A stretch of 64,000 bases of DNA from an uncultured Ruminococcus sp. (GCA_900544395.1 UQVC01000004.1:46564-110563), one strand, 5' to 3'. Shown: positions 16,052-24,846, counted from the first letter of the stretch. The notes: generated from the sequence alone by a model not told the origin. Translations and numbers: made by a program.

Positions 16052-17011
16052 ATGAACGAAGTATTAGAAAAGATTCAGAAAATCGGGATTGTTCCGGTTG
16101 TTGTATTAAATGATGCGAAAGACGCAGCACCTTTGGCAAAGGCACTTTGTGACGGCGGACTTCCATGTGCAGAAGTGACATTCCGTACAGAAGCAGCAGA
16201 AGAGTCTATCCGCATTATGGCAGAGCAGTTCCCACAGATGCTGGTAGGGGCAGGTACTGTTCTGACAACAGAGCAGGTAGACCGTGCAGTTGCAGCAGGA
16301 GCAAAATTCATCGTAAGTCCAGGATTAAATCCAAAGGTTGTAAAATACTGTATTGAAAAAGGAGTTCCGGTGACACCGGGAACAGCAAATCCAAGTGATG
16401 TAGAGCAGGCAATCGAGCTTGGATTGGAAGTTGTGAAATTCTTCCCTGCAGAAGCAGCCGGCGGACTGAATATGATCAAGTCCATGGCAGCACCTTACAC
16501 AAACATGAAATTCATGCCTACAGGCGGAATCAATGCAAAGAACATCAACAGCTACCTTGCATTCCCTAAGATTCTGGCATGTGGCGGAAGCTGGATGGTA
16601 AAAGGAGATCTTGTTGCAGCAGGAGAATTTGATAAGATTACAGAGCTGACAAAAGAAGCAGTGATGACAATGCTTGGATTTGAACTGAAACACATCGGAA
16701 TCAACTGTGAAAATGAAGAAGAGGCTGAGAAAACAGCAGGAACATTCGCGTCTTTATTTGGATTCGAGAAGAAGAGCGGAAACAGCTCTGTATTTGCAGG
16801 AAGTGCTGTAGAAGCAATGAAGAGCCCATACCTTGGAGCAAAAGGACACATTGCAGTAGGAACAAACAGCGTAGATCGTGCAGTAAATTATCTGGAGTCT
16901 CAGGGCGTAGAGTTCAATATGGACAGTGCAAAATACAAAGACGGAAAACTTACAGCAATTTACTTAAAAGAAGAAGTTGCCGGATTTGCAGTACATCTTG
17001 TACAGAAATAA
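16052..17011 (+). CDS. eda: KDPG/KHG aldolase fused to a VOC-like domain
   Basis: Residues 1-208 form a complete class I KDPG aldolase with AEVTFRTEAAEESI, GAGTVLTTEQV and the Schiff-base lysine in VVKFFPAEAAGG. It cleaves 2-keto-3-deoxy-6-phosphogluconate to pyruvate and glyceraldehyde-3-phosphate. Residues about 213-319 add a domain opening FELKHIGINCENEEEAEKTA and ending GFAVHLVQK, which resembles one half of the VOC/glyoxalase fold. Its role is unknown to me. ATG 16052 is favoured by AAGGAG at 16039-16044. kdgK follows after 23 bases. Confidence 0.9.
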   Translation: MNEVLEKIQKIGIVPVVVLNDAKDAAPLAKALCDGGLPCAEVTFRTEAAEESIRIMAEQFPQMLVGAGTVLTTEQVDRAVAAGAKFIVSPGLNPKVVKYCIEKGVPVTPGTANPSDVEQAIELGLEVVKFFPAEAAGGLNMIKSMAAPYTNMKFMPTGGINAKNINSYLAFPKILACGGSWMVKGDLVAAGEFDKITELTKEAVMTMLGFELKHIGINCENEEEAEKTAGTFASLFGFEKKSGNSSVFAGSAVEAMKSPYLGAKGHIAVGTNSVDRAVNYLESQGVEFNMDSAKYKDGKLTAIYLKEEVAGFAVHLVQK

Positions 17012-17034
17012 AAAATTATTAAAGGAGAATAATA

Positions 17035-18060
17035 ATGAGTAAAAAAGTAGTTACATTTGGAGAAATTATGTTAAGACTTGCACCAGAAGGATATTATCGT
17101 TTTGTGCAGGCAGATACATTTGGAGCAACATACGGCGGTGGAGAAGCAAACGTAGCAGTTTCTCTGGCAAACTATGGATTTGATGCTTCTTTCGTGACAA
17201 AACTTCCGACACATGAGATCGGACAGGCAGCAGTAAATTCTTTGAGAAAATACGGTGTGGATACATCCAAGATTGCACGTGGAGGAGATAGAGTAGGTAT
17301 CTACTTCCTGGAGAAAGGTGCTTCTCAGAGACCATCTAAAGTAATTTATGACCGTGCAGGTTCTTCTATCTATACAGCATCCAAAGAAGATTTCAACTGG
17401 AAAGAAATCTTTGAAGGAGCAGAATGGTTCCACTTTACAGGAATCACACCAGCACTCAATGACAATGTAGCAGAAATTTGTCTGGAAGCTTGTAAAGCAG
17501 CCAAAGAGATGAATGTGAAGATTTCCTGTGACTTAAACTACAGAAATAAACTGTGGAGCAAAGCAAAAGCAGGAGAAGTAATGGGTGAACTTTGCAAATA
17601 TGTGGATGTATGTATTGCAAACGAAGAAGATGCAGCAGATGTATTCGGTATTCATGCAGCAAACACAGATGTAACTGCAGGAGAAGTAAATCACGAAGGA
17701 TATAAAGATGTAGCAAAACAGCTTGCTGACCGTTTCGGATTTGAGAAAGTTGCAATTACACTTCGTGAATCTATTTCAGCAAATGACAATAACTGGTCTG
17801 CTATGTTATATGACGGAACAGACTATTTCTTCAGTAAAAAATATAAGATGCATATCGTAGACCGTGTAGGTGGCGGAGATAGCTTCGGCGGCGGATTGAT
17901 CGCTGCAACACTGAGTGGATATGATTCACAAGCTACCATTGAATTTGCAGTAGCAGCATCCTGCCTGAAACACTCCATCGAAGGTGACTTCAACATGGTT
18001 TCTATGGATGAAGTTGCCAAACTGGCAGGAGGAGATGCTTCCGGACGTGTACAGCGCTAA
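17035..18060 (+). CDS. kdgK: 2-keto-3-deoxygluconate kinase (PfkB family)
   Basis: This 341-residue ribokinase-family enzyme phosphorylates KDG to KDPG, the substrate of the aldolase just upstream. The two PfkB signatures are present: YGGGEANVAVSLANYG near residue 37 and DRVGGGDSFGGG near residue 277 with the catalytic Asp. It has SD AAAGGAG and ends 53 bases before a terminator. Together with uxaC, uxuB and uxuA it completes glucuronate to pyruvate plus triose phosphate. Confidence 0.93.
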   Translation: MSKKVVTFGEIMLRLAPEGYYRFVQADTFGATYGGGEANVAVSLANYGFDASFVTKLPTHEIGQAAVNSLRKYGVDTSKIARGGDRVGIYFLEKGASQRPSKVIYDRAGSSIYTASKEDFNWKEIFEGAEWFHFTGITPALNDNVAEICLEACKAAKEMNVKISCDLNYRNKLWSKAKAGEVMGELCKYVDVCIANEEDAADVFGIHAANTDVTAGEVNHEGYKDVAKQLADRFGFEKVAITLRESISANDNNWSAMLYDGTDYFFSKKYKMHIVDRVGGGDSFGGGLIAATLSGYDSQATIEFAVAASCLKHSIEGDFNMVSMDEVAKLAGGDASGRVQR

Positions 18061-18112
18061 GCACTTTCGGAAATAAATAAGCCATAATCACTATTTTGTT
18101 GCCAATATACGC

Positions 18113-18142
18113 CGGGACAGAGTTTTTCTGTCCCGTTTTTTT
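18113..18142 (+). terminator. Terminator after kdgK
   Basis: A 9-bp GC-rich stem (CGGGACAGA, 18113-18121, with TCTGTCCCG, 18127-18135) is followed by seven Ts. Confidence 0.92.
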
Positions 18143-18167
18143 ATTTCCCATTATGGGAGAAAAGAGA

Positions 18168-18196
18168 TTGACAGGAACCTGTTTGTGTAGTACTAT
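18168..18196 (+). promoter_or_regulatory. Promoter of the LacI-controlled operon
   Basis: TTGACA (18168-18173) and TACTAT (18191-18196) are 17 bases apart. The LacI-type palindrome begins 10 bases after the -10, so bound repressor would cover the transcription start. Confidence 0.8.
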
Positions 18197-18206
18197 GAAC
18201 CTATAA

Positions 18207-18224
18207 AACCGAAACGTTTCGGTT
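18207..18224 (+). promoter_or_regulatory. LacI-family operator O1
   Basis: AACCGAAACGTTTCGGTT is a perfect 18-bp palindrome with the central CG typical of LacI/GalR operators. A second copy (ACCGAAACGTTTCG) occurs at 20166-20179, on the other side of the lacI-like gene, pointing to this regulator as the binder. Confidence 0.85.
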
Positions 18225-18244
18225 AAAAGGAAGGAGGATACAAA

Positions 18245-19096
18245 ATGCCATTAGTAACATCAGAAAAAATGCTCTTGGACGCACAAAAAGGCGGATATGC
18301 AGTGGGCGCGTTTAATGTGGAAAATATGGAGATGGTAAAGGCAGTGATCGCAGCAGCAGAGGAGATGAAAGCGCCGGTGATGCTGCAGACAACTCCATCT
18401 ACGGTAAAGTATGGAACTCTTGAGACTTTTGCAGGAATTGTAAAAGCAGAAGCTGAGAAAACAGAAGTTCCGGTATGTCTGCATCTGGATCATGGCAGCA
18501 GTTTTGATCTGGCCGTACAGGCCATGAAAGCAGGATATACGTCGGTGATGATCGATGGTTCTCATGAGACCTTTGAGGAAAATATTGCTCTGACGAAAAA
18601 AGTTGTGGAAGTTGCACGTGCCTATGGAGTTCCGGTAGAAGCGGAACTGGGAAAAGTAGGGGGAAAAGAAGATGATCTGGAGGCAGAAGCTGACACCAAT
18701 ACAGATCCAGAAGAAGCGAAGGAATTTGTAGAGAGAACGGGGGTTTCCTCTCTGGCGATTGCAATCGGTACAGCACATGGATTTTATGCAGGTACTCCGA
18801 TATTGGATAAAGAGAGAGTCTCTGACTGTAAAGAAGTTGTTTCTGTGCCGTTGGTTCTTCATGGTGCAAGTGGACTCAGTGAAGAAGATGTGGTAGAATG
18901 TGTACAGCGTGGAATGTGTAAAGTGAATTTTGCGACAGAATTGCGTGTGGCATATACCGATGCAGTGAGAAAACTTCTGGAAGCACAACCGGAAGTCTTT
19001 GATCCGAAGAAGCTTGGGATTGCAGCAATGGAAGCCGTAAAAGAACAGACCATCCTGCGAATGAAAATGTGTGGATGTACAGGAAAGGCAGAGTAG
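18245..19096 (+). CDS. Class II ketose-bisphosphate aldolase (GatY/KbaY-like)
   Basis: This 283-residue zinc aldolase would cleave tagatose- or fructose-1,6-bisphosphate to DHAP and glyceraldehyde-3-phosphate. It has the GatY/Fba features GAFNVENMEMVKA, the catalytic/zinc motif HLDHGSSFDLA (about residues 80-90), a glycine-rich GKVGGKEDDLE loop, AIGTAHGFY and LHGASGL. SD AAGGAGG precedes ATG 18245. It is the first gene of the operon behind promoter and operator O1. Substrate choice between tagatose and fructose bisphosphates cannot be read from the sequence. Confidence 0.88.
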   Translation: MPLVTSEKMLLDAQKGGYAVGAFNVENMEMVKAVIAAAEEMKAPVMLQTTPSTVKYGTLETFAGIVKAEAEKTEVPVCLHLDHGSSFDLAVQAMKAGYTSVMIDGSHETFEENIALTKKVVEVARAYGVPVEAELGKVGGKEDDLEAEADTNTDPEEAKEFVERTGVSSLAIAIGTAHGFYAGTPILDKERVSDCKEVVSVPLVLHGASGLSEEDVVECVQRGMCKVNFATELRVAYTDAVRKLLEAQPEVFDPKKLGIAAMEAVKEQTILRMKMCGCTGKAE

Positions 19097-19127
19097 TTCC
19101 ACATAGATAGAGAGGCGGAAACGGTAA

Positions 19128-20138
19128 ATGGGAGCGACGATGAAAGACATCGCGAGAGTGACAGGATTGGGGCTGGCGACGATCTCTTCCTATTTAAATG
19201 GAGGAAATGTACGGGAACAGAATCGGATTAAGATCGAGGCTGCAATCGAAGAATTGCATTTTGAAGTCAACGAAGTAGCGAGAGGATTAAAGACCAATCG
19301 GACAAAGACAATCGGAATTGTGATCCCGGAGTTAAACAATATCTTCTGTGCAGAGATTATCACAGAAGTAGAGGATGTCCTGAGAAATCACGGGTATGCA
19401 ACGATGATCTGCGACTGTAGAACGGATGCCAGACGGGAAGAAGAAGCAGTAGAATTTCTGTTTCGTAAGAGGGTAGATGGCTTGATCCTGATGCCTTCTG
19501 GAAAATCAGGAAAGCATCTGGAGCGATTTTTAGATGCGGAGAAGCCAATCGTATTGATCGACCGGAATCTGGAGGATGTTGCCTGCGACAATGTACTGGT
19601 AGATAATCAGGGCGCTGTGGAGGATGCGGTGAAGAGGCTGCTTGCATCCGGGCATCAAAAAATCGGGATGATCGCTGGACCGGAGCATGTATTTACGGCC
19701 AGGGAGCGATATCGCGGATACGAGGCGGCGTTGAAAAATGTGGGGATCCAAGTAGAAGAGTCTTTGGTCGTGCATGGTGATTATACGATTGCCGGTGGGG
19801 TTCGGGCTATGAAAGAGCTTGTGGGACAGAATCCGGATATGACGGCAATGATTGTTTCCAACTACGAGATGACAGTAGGAGCCATGATCGAGTGCAATGA
19901 GATGGGGATTCAGATTCCCGGAGAACTTTCGGTGATCGGCTTTGATAATCTGGAGTTTGCCAAAGCCAGCAATCCGAAGCTGAGTATTGTGGCACAGCCG
20001 ACAAAAGAGATTGGACGGCATGTGGCAGAACTGATCCTGGAACGGCTCGATGGAAATTCTAAGGACAGACCGCAGAAAGCTGTCAAATTAAAGACCAGTT
20101 TTGTAGAAGGAAAATCCGTACACATTTTGTCCAAGTGA
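19128..20138 (+). CDS. LacI-family transcriptional repressor
   Basis: This 336-residue repressor has the N-terminal helix-turn-helix TMKDIARVTGLGLATISSYL and a hinge around residue 50-58, then a periplasmic-binding-protein-like sensor domain (KTIGIVIPELNN, LILMPSGKSG, SVIGFDNLEF). The recognition helix reads GLGLATISSYLNG in place of the common GVSxxTVSRxLNG. It lies within the operon it probably controls, between the two palindromic operators. ATG 19128 begins MGATMKDIAR, the common LacI opening; ATG 19140 in frame is possible. Confidence 0.92.
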   Translation: MGATMKDIARVTGLGLATISSYLNGGNVREQNRIKIEAAIEELHFEVNEVARGLKTNRTKTIGIVIPELNNIFCAEIITEVEDVLRNHGYATMICDCRTDARREEEAVEFLFRKRVDGLILMPSGKSGKHLERFLDAEKPIVLIDRNLEDVACDNVLVDNQGAVEDAVKRLLASGHQKIGMIAGPEHVFTARERYRGYEAALKNVGIQVEESLVVHGDYTIAGGVRAMKELVGQNPDMTAMIVSNYEMTVGAMIECNEMGIQIPGELSVIGFDNLEFAKASNPKLSIVAQPTKEIGRHVAELILERLDGNSKDRPQKAVKLKTSFVEGKSVHILSK

Positions 20139-20164
20139 CAAAGTGTACGTGTTTTTACCCCATA

Positions 20165-20179
20165 AACCGAAACGTTTCG
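20165..20179 (+). promoter_or_regulatory. LacI-family operator O2
   Basis: AACCGAAACGTTTCG repeats 15 of 18 bases of O1. It lies between the lacI-like gene and the FGGY kinase, 22 bases ahead of the kinase start. It may act as an auxiliary operator for looping or a roadblock, as I see no strong promoter beside it. Confidence 0.75.
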
Positions 20180-20200
20180 AAAAAAGTTCGGAGGAGAGAG

Positions 20201-21721
20201 ATGAAACCATATTTAATAGGAATTGATATTGGAACAAGCGGATGTAAAATTGCCATATTTAACAAACAAGGGGAAGTTTTGGAAGCTCAGAGTGGGACGT
20301 ATCCGGTTTATTATCCAAAGCCCGGGTGGGCAGAACAGGATCCAAGGGACTGGTGGGATGTGATCTGTCAGGTGTTGCCGAAAACTTTGAAAGCGGCTGA
20401 AGTTTCTCCGGAAGAGATTGCCGGTATCGGAATTGACGGACAGAGCTGGTCAGCTATCGCAGTGGATGCAAAAGGCAATGTTTTGACCAATACGCCCATC
20501 TGGATGGATACAAGAGCACAGTCAATCTGTGAGGAAATGAATGAAAAAATTGGGAGCAAGAAGATTTTTGAGCTGTGCGGAAATTCTCTGCAGCCATCCT
20601 ATACTACGCCGAAAATCTTATGGTATCAGAGAAATCTTCCGGAAGTGTATGAAAAAACAGCGAAAATTTTGCAGTCGAACAGTTATATTGCATTCAAACT
20701 GACCGGAAATATGACACAGGATGTGTCACAGGGATACGGACTTCATTGTTTTGATATGCGTCAGAGAATCTGGAATGAGGAAATGTGTCAGGCTTTTGGA
20801 TTTTCCAAAGACCTGCTTCCGGATATTTATGCCTGTCATGAAGTCATAGGAACAGTGACAGAAGAAGCAGCCGGAGCGTGCGGACTGTGCGTCGGGATTC
20901 CGGTGGTTGCCGGGGGACTGGATGCAGCCTGCGGCGCCTTGGGAGTTGGCGTCCTGCACGATGGGGATACCCAGGAACAGGGGGGCCAGGCAGGCGGCAT
21001 GAGTATCTGCATGGGACAGTATTGTGCGGACGAGAGGCTGATCCTGGGAACACATGTGGTGCCGGGATGCTGGCTTTTGCAGGGAGGAACGACCGGAGGC
21101 GGCGGTGTCATGCGCTGGCTGGAACAGGAACTTGGAGACTGGGAACGGGAGGAAGGCAAACGAAGAGGAATCAGTTCTCTGGAGCTGATGAATGAGGAAG
21201 CAGATGCAGTCCCGGCAGGTAGTGACGGTGTGGTATTTCTTCCGTATATGTCCGGAGAGCGTTCTCCAATCTGGGATCCAAATGCCAAAGGAGTGTATTA
21301 CGGGCTGGATTTTGGAAAGAAAAAAGGACATCTGATTCGCTCCGCAATGGAAGGGACTGCTTATGCATTGAAGCACAATCTGGAAGTTGCACAGGAGGCA
21401 GGCGCAAATGTCCAGGTGCTCAAAGCCATGGGAGGTGCGGCAAATTCCAGACTCTGGACGCAGATCAAAGCAGATGTGACAGGAAAGACGATCGAAGTAC
21501 CGTCATCGGACACTGCTACGACATTAGGGGCAGCGATCCTTGCAGGAGTAGGTGTCGGAATGTATGAGAGTTTTGAAGATGCCGTGGAACAGACAGTCAC
21601 AAAAGGAAGAGTTCATATCCCAAATACCGAACATGTGGATACATATGAAGCGGGATATGCGATATATAGGGAGCTGTATGAACAGTTGAAAAATCTGATG
21701 AAAAAAACAGGAGGAAAATGA
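20201..21721 (+). CDS. FGGY-family sugar kinase (XylB-like)
   Basis: This 506-residue kinase of the xylulokinase branch has the ATP-phosphate motif IGIDIGTSGCKIAIF, the FGGY signature region with GIGIDGQSWS and PIWMDTRA, and the second-domain motifs GGLDAACGALG and LKAMGGAANSRLW. XylB-type enzymes phosphorylate keto sugars such as xylulose, tagatose or ribulose. With a GatD-like dehydrogenase before a PfkB kinase and an aldolase, a ketohexose is the likely substrate (inference). ATG 20201 follows GGAGGAG; it overlaps the next gene by 4 bases (ATGA). Confidence 0.87.
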   Translation: MKPYLIGIDIGTSGCKIAIFNKQGEVLEAQSGTYPVYYPKPGWAEQDPRDWWDVICQVLPKTLKAAEVSPEEIAGIGIDGQSWSAIAVDAKGNVLTNTPIWMDTRAQSICEEMNEKIGSKKIFELCGNSLQPSYTTPKILWYQRNLPEVYEKTAKILQSNSYIAFKLTGNMTQDVSQGYGLHCFDMRQRIWNEEMCQAFGFSKDLLPDIYACHEVIGTVTEEAAGACGLCVGIPVVAGGLDAACGALGVGVLHDGDTQEQGGQAGGMSICMGQYCADERLILGTHVVPGCWLLQGGTTGGGGVMRWLEQELGDWEREEGKRRGISSLELMNEEADAVPAGSDGVVFLPYMSGERSPIWDPNAKGVYYGLDFGKKKGHLIRSAMEGTAYALKHNLEVAQEAGANVQVLKAMGGAANSRLWTQIKADVTGKTIEVPSSDTATTLGAAILAGVGVGMYESFEDAVEQTVTKGRVHIPNTEHVDTYEAGYAIYRELYEQLKNLMKKTGGK

Positions 21722-22773
21722 CAATGAAAGCAGCAGTGGTTTGTGCAAATGAAGATGTGCAGTACCTGGATTATGAAGAACCGACACCGGGACCCGGAGA
21801 AGTAAAAGTAAGAGTGAAAGCATCTGGAATCTGTGGGTCTGATATTCCAAGAGTTCTGCACAATGGGGTACATTTTTATCCCATCGTCCTGGGACATGAG
21901 TTTTCGGGAGATGTCGTGGAAGTGGGAGAAGGCGTGACAAAAGTAAAGGTAGGAGATCATGTGTCAGGCGCACCGTTGAAGCCATGTATGAAATGTGATG
22001 ACTGCCAGAACGGAAACTTCTCTCTCTGCAAGCATTATAGTTTTATCGGATCCAGAGAACAGGGAAGCAATGCAGATTATGTGGTCATTCCGGAGCAGAA
22101 TGCAGTTGTTTATGATCCGTCCATTTCTTATGAGCAGGCAGCCATGTTTGAACCATCTACCGTTGCACTCCATGGCTTGCTGCAGAATGAGTACAAGGGT
22201 GGAGAGTATGTAGCTGTATTGGGCGGCGGAACTATCGGAATGTTTACCATGCAGTGGGCAAAGATTTTCGGTTCCAGAAAAGTGGTGGTCTTTGATATCA
22301 GTGAGGAACGTCTGGAACTGGCGAAACGTCTGGGCGCAGATGCCGTGATCAATACCACAAAAGAGGATTACATGCAGGAGGCAATGGCGCTGACCGGACA
22401 GAAAGGATATGGCTATGTGTTCGAGACGGCAGGACAGATCCCAACCATGCATATGGCATTTGAGCTGGCAGGAAACAAAGCCAATGTCTGCTTTATCGGA
22501 ACGCCTCACGAAGAGTTGACATTTACTCCGGCAATGTGGGAGAACATGAATCGGAAAGAGTTCCATCTGACTGGCTCCTGGATGTCCTACAGTGCGCCGT
22601 TCCCGGGAAAAGAGTGGGAATTGACCGCACACTATTTTGCAACCGGACAGTTAAAATTTGATCCTGGATTTATCTACAAAAAAGTTCCGATGAGTCAGGC
22701 GCAGGAAGCATTCCAGATGTTCAAGACTCCGGGGCTGGTCAAAGGGAAAGTGTTGCTTGTAAACGAATCGTAA
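21718..22773 (+). CDS. Zinc polyol dehydrogenase (GatD/sorbitol dehydrogenase-like)
   Basis: This 351-residue MDR dehydrogenase would oxidise an alditol or alditol phosphate to the ketose form with NAD+. The catalytic zinc residues are in ASGICGSDIPR and GHEFSG, and a full structural zinc lobe is present (CMKCDDCQNGNFSLC). The Rossmann motif GGGTIGM and the resemblance to galactitol-1-phosphate 5-dehydrogenase (IPRVLHNGVHFYPIVLGHEF) favour a hexitol substrate. Translation is coupled to the kinase by a 4-base overlap. No galactitol PTS is present in the window, so free galactitol or another hexitol is equally possible. Confidence 0.85.
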   Translation: MTMKAAVVCANEDVQYLDYEEPTPGPGEVKVRVKASGICGSDIPRVLHNGVHFYPIVLGHEFSGDVVEVGEGVTKVKVGDHVSGAPLKPCMKCDDCQNGNFSLCKHYSFIGSREQGSNADYVVIPEQNAVVYDPSISYEQAAMFEPSTVALHGLLQNEYKGGEYVAVLGGGTIGMFTMQWAKIFGSRKVVVFDISEERLELAKRLGADAVINTTKEDYMQEAMALTGQKGYGYVFETAGQIPTMHMAFELAGNKANVCFIGTPHEELTFTPAMWENMNRKEFHLTGSWMSYSAPFPGKEWELTAHYFATGQLKFDPGFIYKKVPMSQAQEAFQMFKTPGLVKGKVLLVNES

Positions 22774-22797
22774 AATGAGTGGGGAGAGAGTTGTAAG

Positions 22798-23730
22798 ATG
22801 ATACTGACCGTGACATTAAACGCAGCGATCGATAAACGCTACGTGGTGGAAAATTTCCGCCTGGGAGAAGTGAACCGTGTGAAAGAGTGTGCTTATACTC
22901 CGGGCGGAAAAGGATTGAACGTTTCCAAGCCGGCAGCGATTGCAGGAGAAGAGGTCGTTGCTACTGGTTTTGTAGGAGGACATGCGGGACACTATATTGA
23001 GGAGGCATTGAAGCCATTTGGAATCCGCAGTGAATTTTATCATCTGGATGCAGAGAGCCGTTCCTGCATCAATATCTGGGATGAGACAAACCGGGTACAG
23101 ACCGAATTTCTGGAACCGGGATTTACAGTGACAGAAGAACAGTTTCAGGGATTTTTAGAAAAATTCAGAGATCTGGTCAAACAGGCAGATGTGGTGGCAA
23201 TGTCAGGAAGCGTTCCGAAAGGACTGGATGGGACTGCGTATCAGCGCATGGTAAAGATCTGCAGGGAAGAGAAAAAGAAAGTGCTCCTGGATACAAGTGG
23301 AACTTTGCTGAAAGAAGGAATGAAAGCGAAGCCGACAATGATCAAGCCAAATCTGGATGAAATCCGGATGCTGACAGGAACCGCCTGTGAAAGTTTGGAG
23401 GAAATGATCGAAGCAGCAAAAGAAATCCATAAAAGTGGAGTAGAGATTGTGGCGGTTTCTCTGGGAGCAGAAGGTTCTTTTGTTGTATGTGACCAGGGAA
23501 TCTATCAGGCAAAGGTTCCAAAGATCGATGCCGTCAATACAGTGGGATGCGGAGATTCCATGATTGCAGGCTTTGCAGTTGGATTCAGCAAAAATATTTC
23601 CGTGGAAGGAAGCTTAAGGCTTGCAAGTGCAGTTTCAGCCGCAGCAGCCCTTCGGGAAGAGACTGGATTTTTTGTGAAAGAAGATATGGAGCGTATTTTT
23701 AAAGAGGTTAAAATTAAAAAGATAAAATAA
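22798..23730 (+). CDS. 1-phosphofructokinase/tagatose-6-phosphate kinase (PfkB family)
   Basis: This 310-residue kinase belongs to the FruK/LacC group and would convert a ketohexose phosphate to the 1,6-bisphosphate used by the aldolase at 18245. It has LNAAIDKRYVVENF, TPGGKGLNVSKPAA and the catalytic NTVGCGDSMIAGFAVG near residue 250. The family includes fructose-1-phosphate and tagatose-6-phosphate kinases, which the sequence alone does not separate. It follows the dehydrogenase after 24 bases and precedes the reductase after 19. Confidence 0.88.
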   Translation: MILTVTLNAAIDKRYVVENFRLGEVNRVKECAYTPGGKGLNVSKPAAIAGEEVVATGFVGGHAGHYIEEALKPFGIRSEFYHLDAESRSCINIWDETNRVQTEFLEPGFTVTEEQFQGFLEKFRDLVKQADVVAMSGSVPKGLDGTAYQRMVKICREEKKKVLLDTSGTLLKEGMKAKPTMIKPNLDEIRMLTGTACESLEEMIEAAKEIHKSGVEIVAVSLGAEGSFVVCDQGIYQAKVPKIDAVNTVGCGDSMIAGFAVGFSKNISVEGSLRLASAVSAAAALREETGFFVKEDMERIFKEVKIKKIK

Positions 23731-23749
23731 AGAAAGAGAGGAATAACAT

Positions 23750-24760
23750 ATGGCAGAAATGATCGATCCGGCAATGGTGCCGAAAGTAAAACTGTACACA
23801 GGAGAGGAGATTCCATGCGTGGGAATGGGAACCTTTGGTTCTGACCGTTTCACACCGGAGCAGGTGTCAAACGCAGTAGCAGGAGCTATCCGCTGCGGAT
23901 ATCGGATGTTTGACTGTGCTGCATGTTATGGAAATGAAGATCAGATCGGAGAAGTCTTCCATGCGGCATTTGAAGAGGGCGCAGTAGAAAGAAAAGATCT
24001 GTTCATTATGACAAAAGTATGGAATGATATGCATGAGAAAGTGGAAGAATCCTGCAGAAAGAGTATTCAGGATCTGCAGTGTGACTACATTGACCTGTTC
24101 TTTATTCACTGGCCATTCCCAAATTATCATGCACCGGGATGTGATGTGGATTCCAGAAATCCGGATTCTAAACCATTCTCTGTGGAAGAATTTATGAATA
24201 CATACAGACAGTGTGAAGAATTGGTGAAAAAAGGGCTGATTCGTCACATCGGAATTTCCAACATGACTATTCCGAAAATGGAGGCAGTACTTCCGCTGAT
24301 GGAGATTATGCCTGCAGCATGTGAGTCTGAGATGCATGTATGCTTCCAGCAGAAAGAAATCTTTGATTATTTGGTGGCACACAATATCCAGCCGATCGGA
24401 TTTATGCCGCTTGGTTCTCCGCAAAGACCGGAAAGAGATATGTGCCCGGAAGATGTGGCAGATCTGCAGACACCCGAAATGCAGGAGATTGCAAAGGCAC
24501 ACGGATGCCATCCGGCGCTGATCGCTTTAAAATGGGCGCATCAGAGAGGACAGATCCCGATCCCGTTCTCTGTGCATGAGGTGGAATATGTAAGCAACTT
24601 AAAAGCGATGACAGAAGATCCATTGACAGAAGAAGAGATGAAACAGATCGAAACACTGGAAAGAAATAACCGTCTTGTAAAAGGACAGGTATTTTTGTGG
24701 GAAGGTGCAAAAGACTGGCATGATCTCTGGGATGAGGATGGAGAAATTGTAACATTATAA
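23750..24760 (+). CDS. Aldo-keto reductase
   Basis: This 336-residue AKR-superfamily reductase has the catalytic tetrad visible: Asp and Tyr in FDCAACYGNE, Lys in MTKVW, and His in FIHWPFPN. The C-terminal nicotinamide cofactor region includes PIPFSVHEVEYVSNL. Such enzymes reduce aldoses to alditols or the reverse, using NAD(P)H. Last in the LacI operon, it could supply the alditol that the GatD-like enzyme oxidises (inference). A terminator follows its stop codon by 4 bases. Confidence 0.9.
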   Translation: MAEMIDPAMVPKVKLYTGEEIPCVGMGTFGSDRFTPEQVSNAVAGAIRCGYRMFDCAACYGNEDQIGEVFHAAFEEGAVERKDLFIMTKVWNDMHEKVEESCRKSIQDLQCDYIDLFFIHWPFPNYHAPGCDVDSRNPDSKPFSVEEFMNTYRQCEELVKKGLIRHIGISNMTIPKMEAVLPLMEIMPAACESEMHVCFQQKEIFDYLVAHNIQPIGFMPLGSPQRPERDMCPEDVADLQTPEMQEIAKAHGCHPALIALKWAHQRGQIPIPFSVHEVEYVSNLKAMTEDPLTEEEMKQIETLERNNRLVKGQVFLWEGAKDWHDLWDEDGEIVTL

Positions 24761-24764
24761 CAAG

Positions 24765-24808
24765 AGAAGCAGGAAAGCAGAAAAATGCAGATCTTTCCTG
24801 CTTCTTTT
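24765..24808 (+). terminator. Terminator after the AKR gene
   Basis: A 13-bp inverted repeat (AGAAGCAGGAAAG, 24765-24777, with CTTTCCTGCTTCT, 24793-24805) ends in TTTT. Confidence 0.85.
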
Positions 24809-24837
24809 AAAATGCTGTTTTCAGTTGGAGAAAATTC

Positions 24838-24846
24838 TGTTACAAT
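24838..24846 (+). promoter_or_regulatory. Extended -10 promoter of the RpiR gene
   Basis: TGTTACAAT is an extended -10 element (TGn + TACAAT), 30 bases before the start codon. The -35 region is weak, as is common for extended -10 promoters. Confidence 0.45.

Noticed and set aside
20878..21195. Long alternative frames inside the FGGY kinase gene
   Set aside because: They are Arg/Gly-rich overlaps in a locally GC-rich coding stretch, without SD; the kinase frame has clear family motifs.
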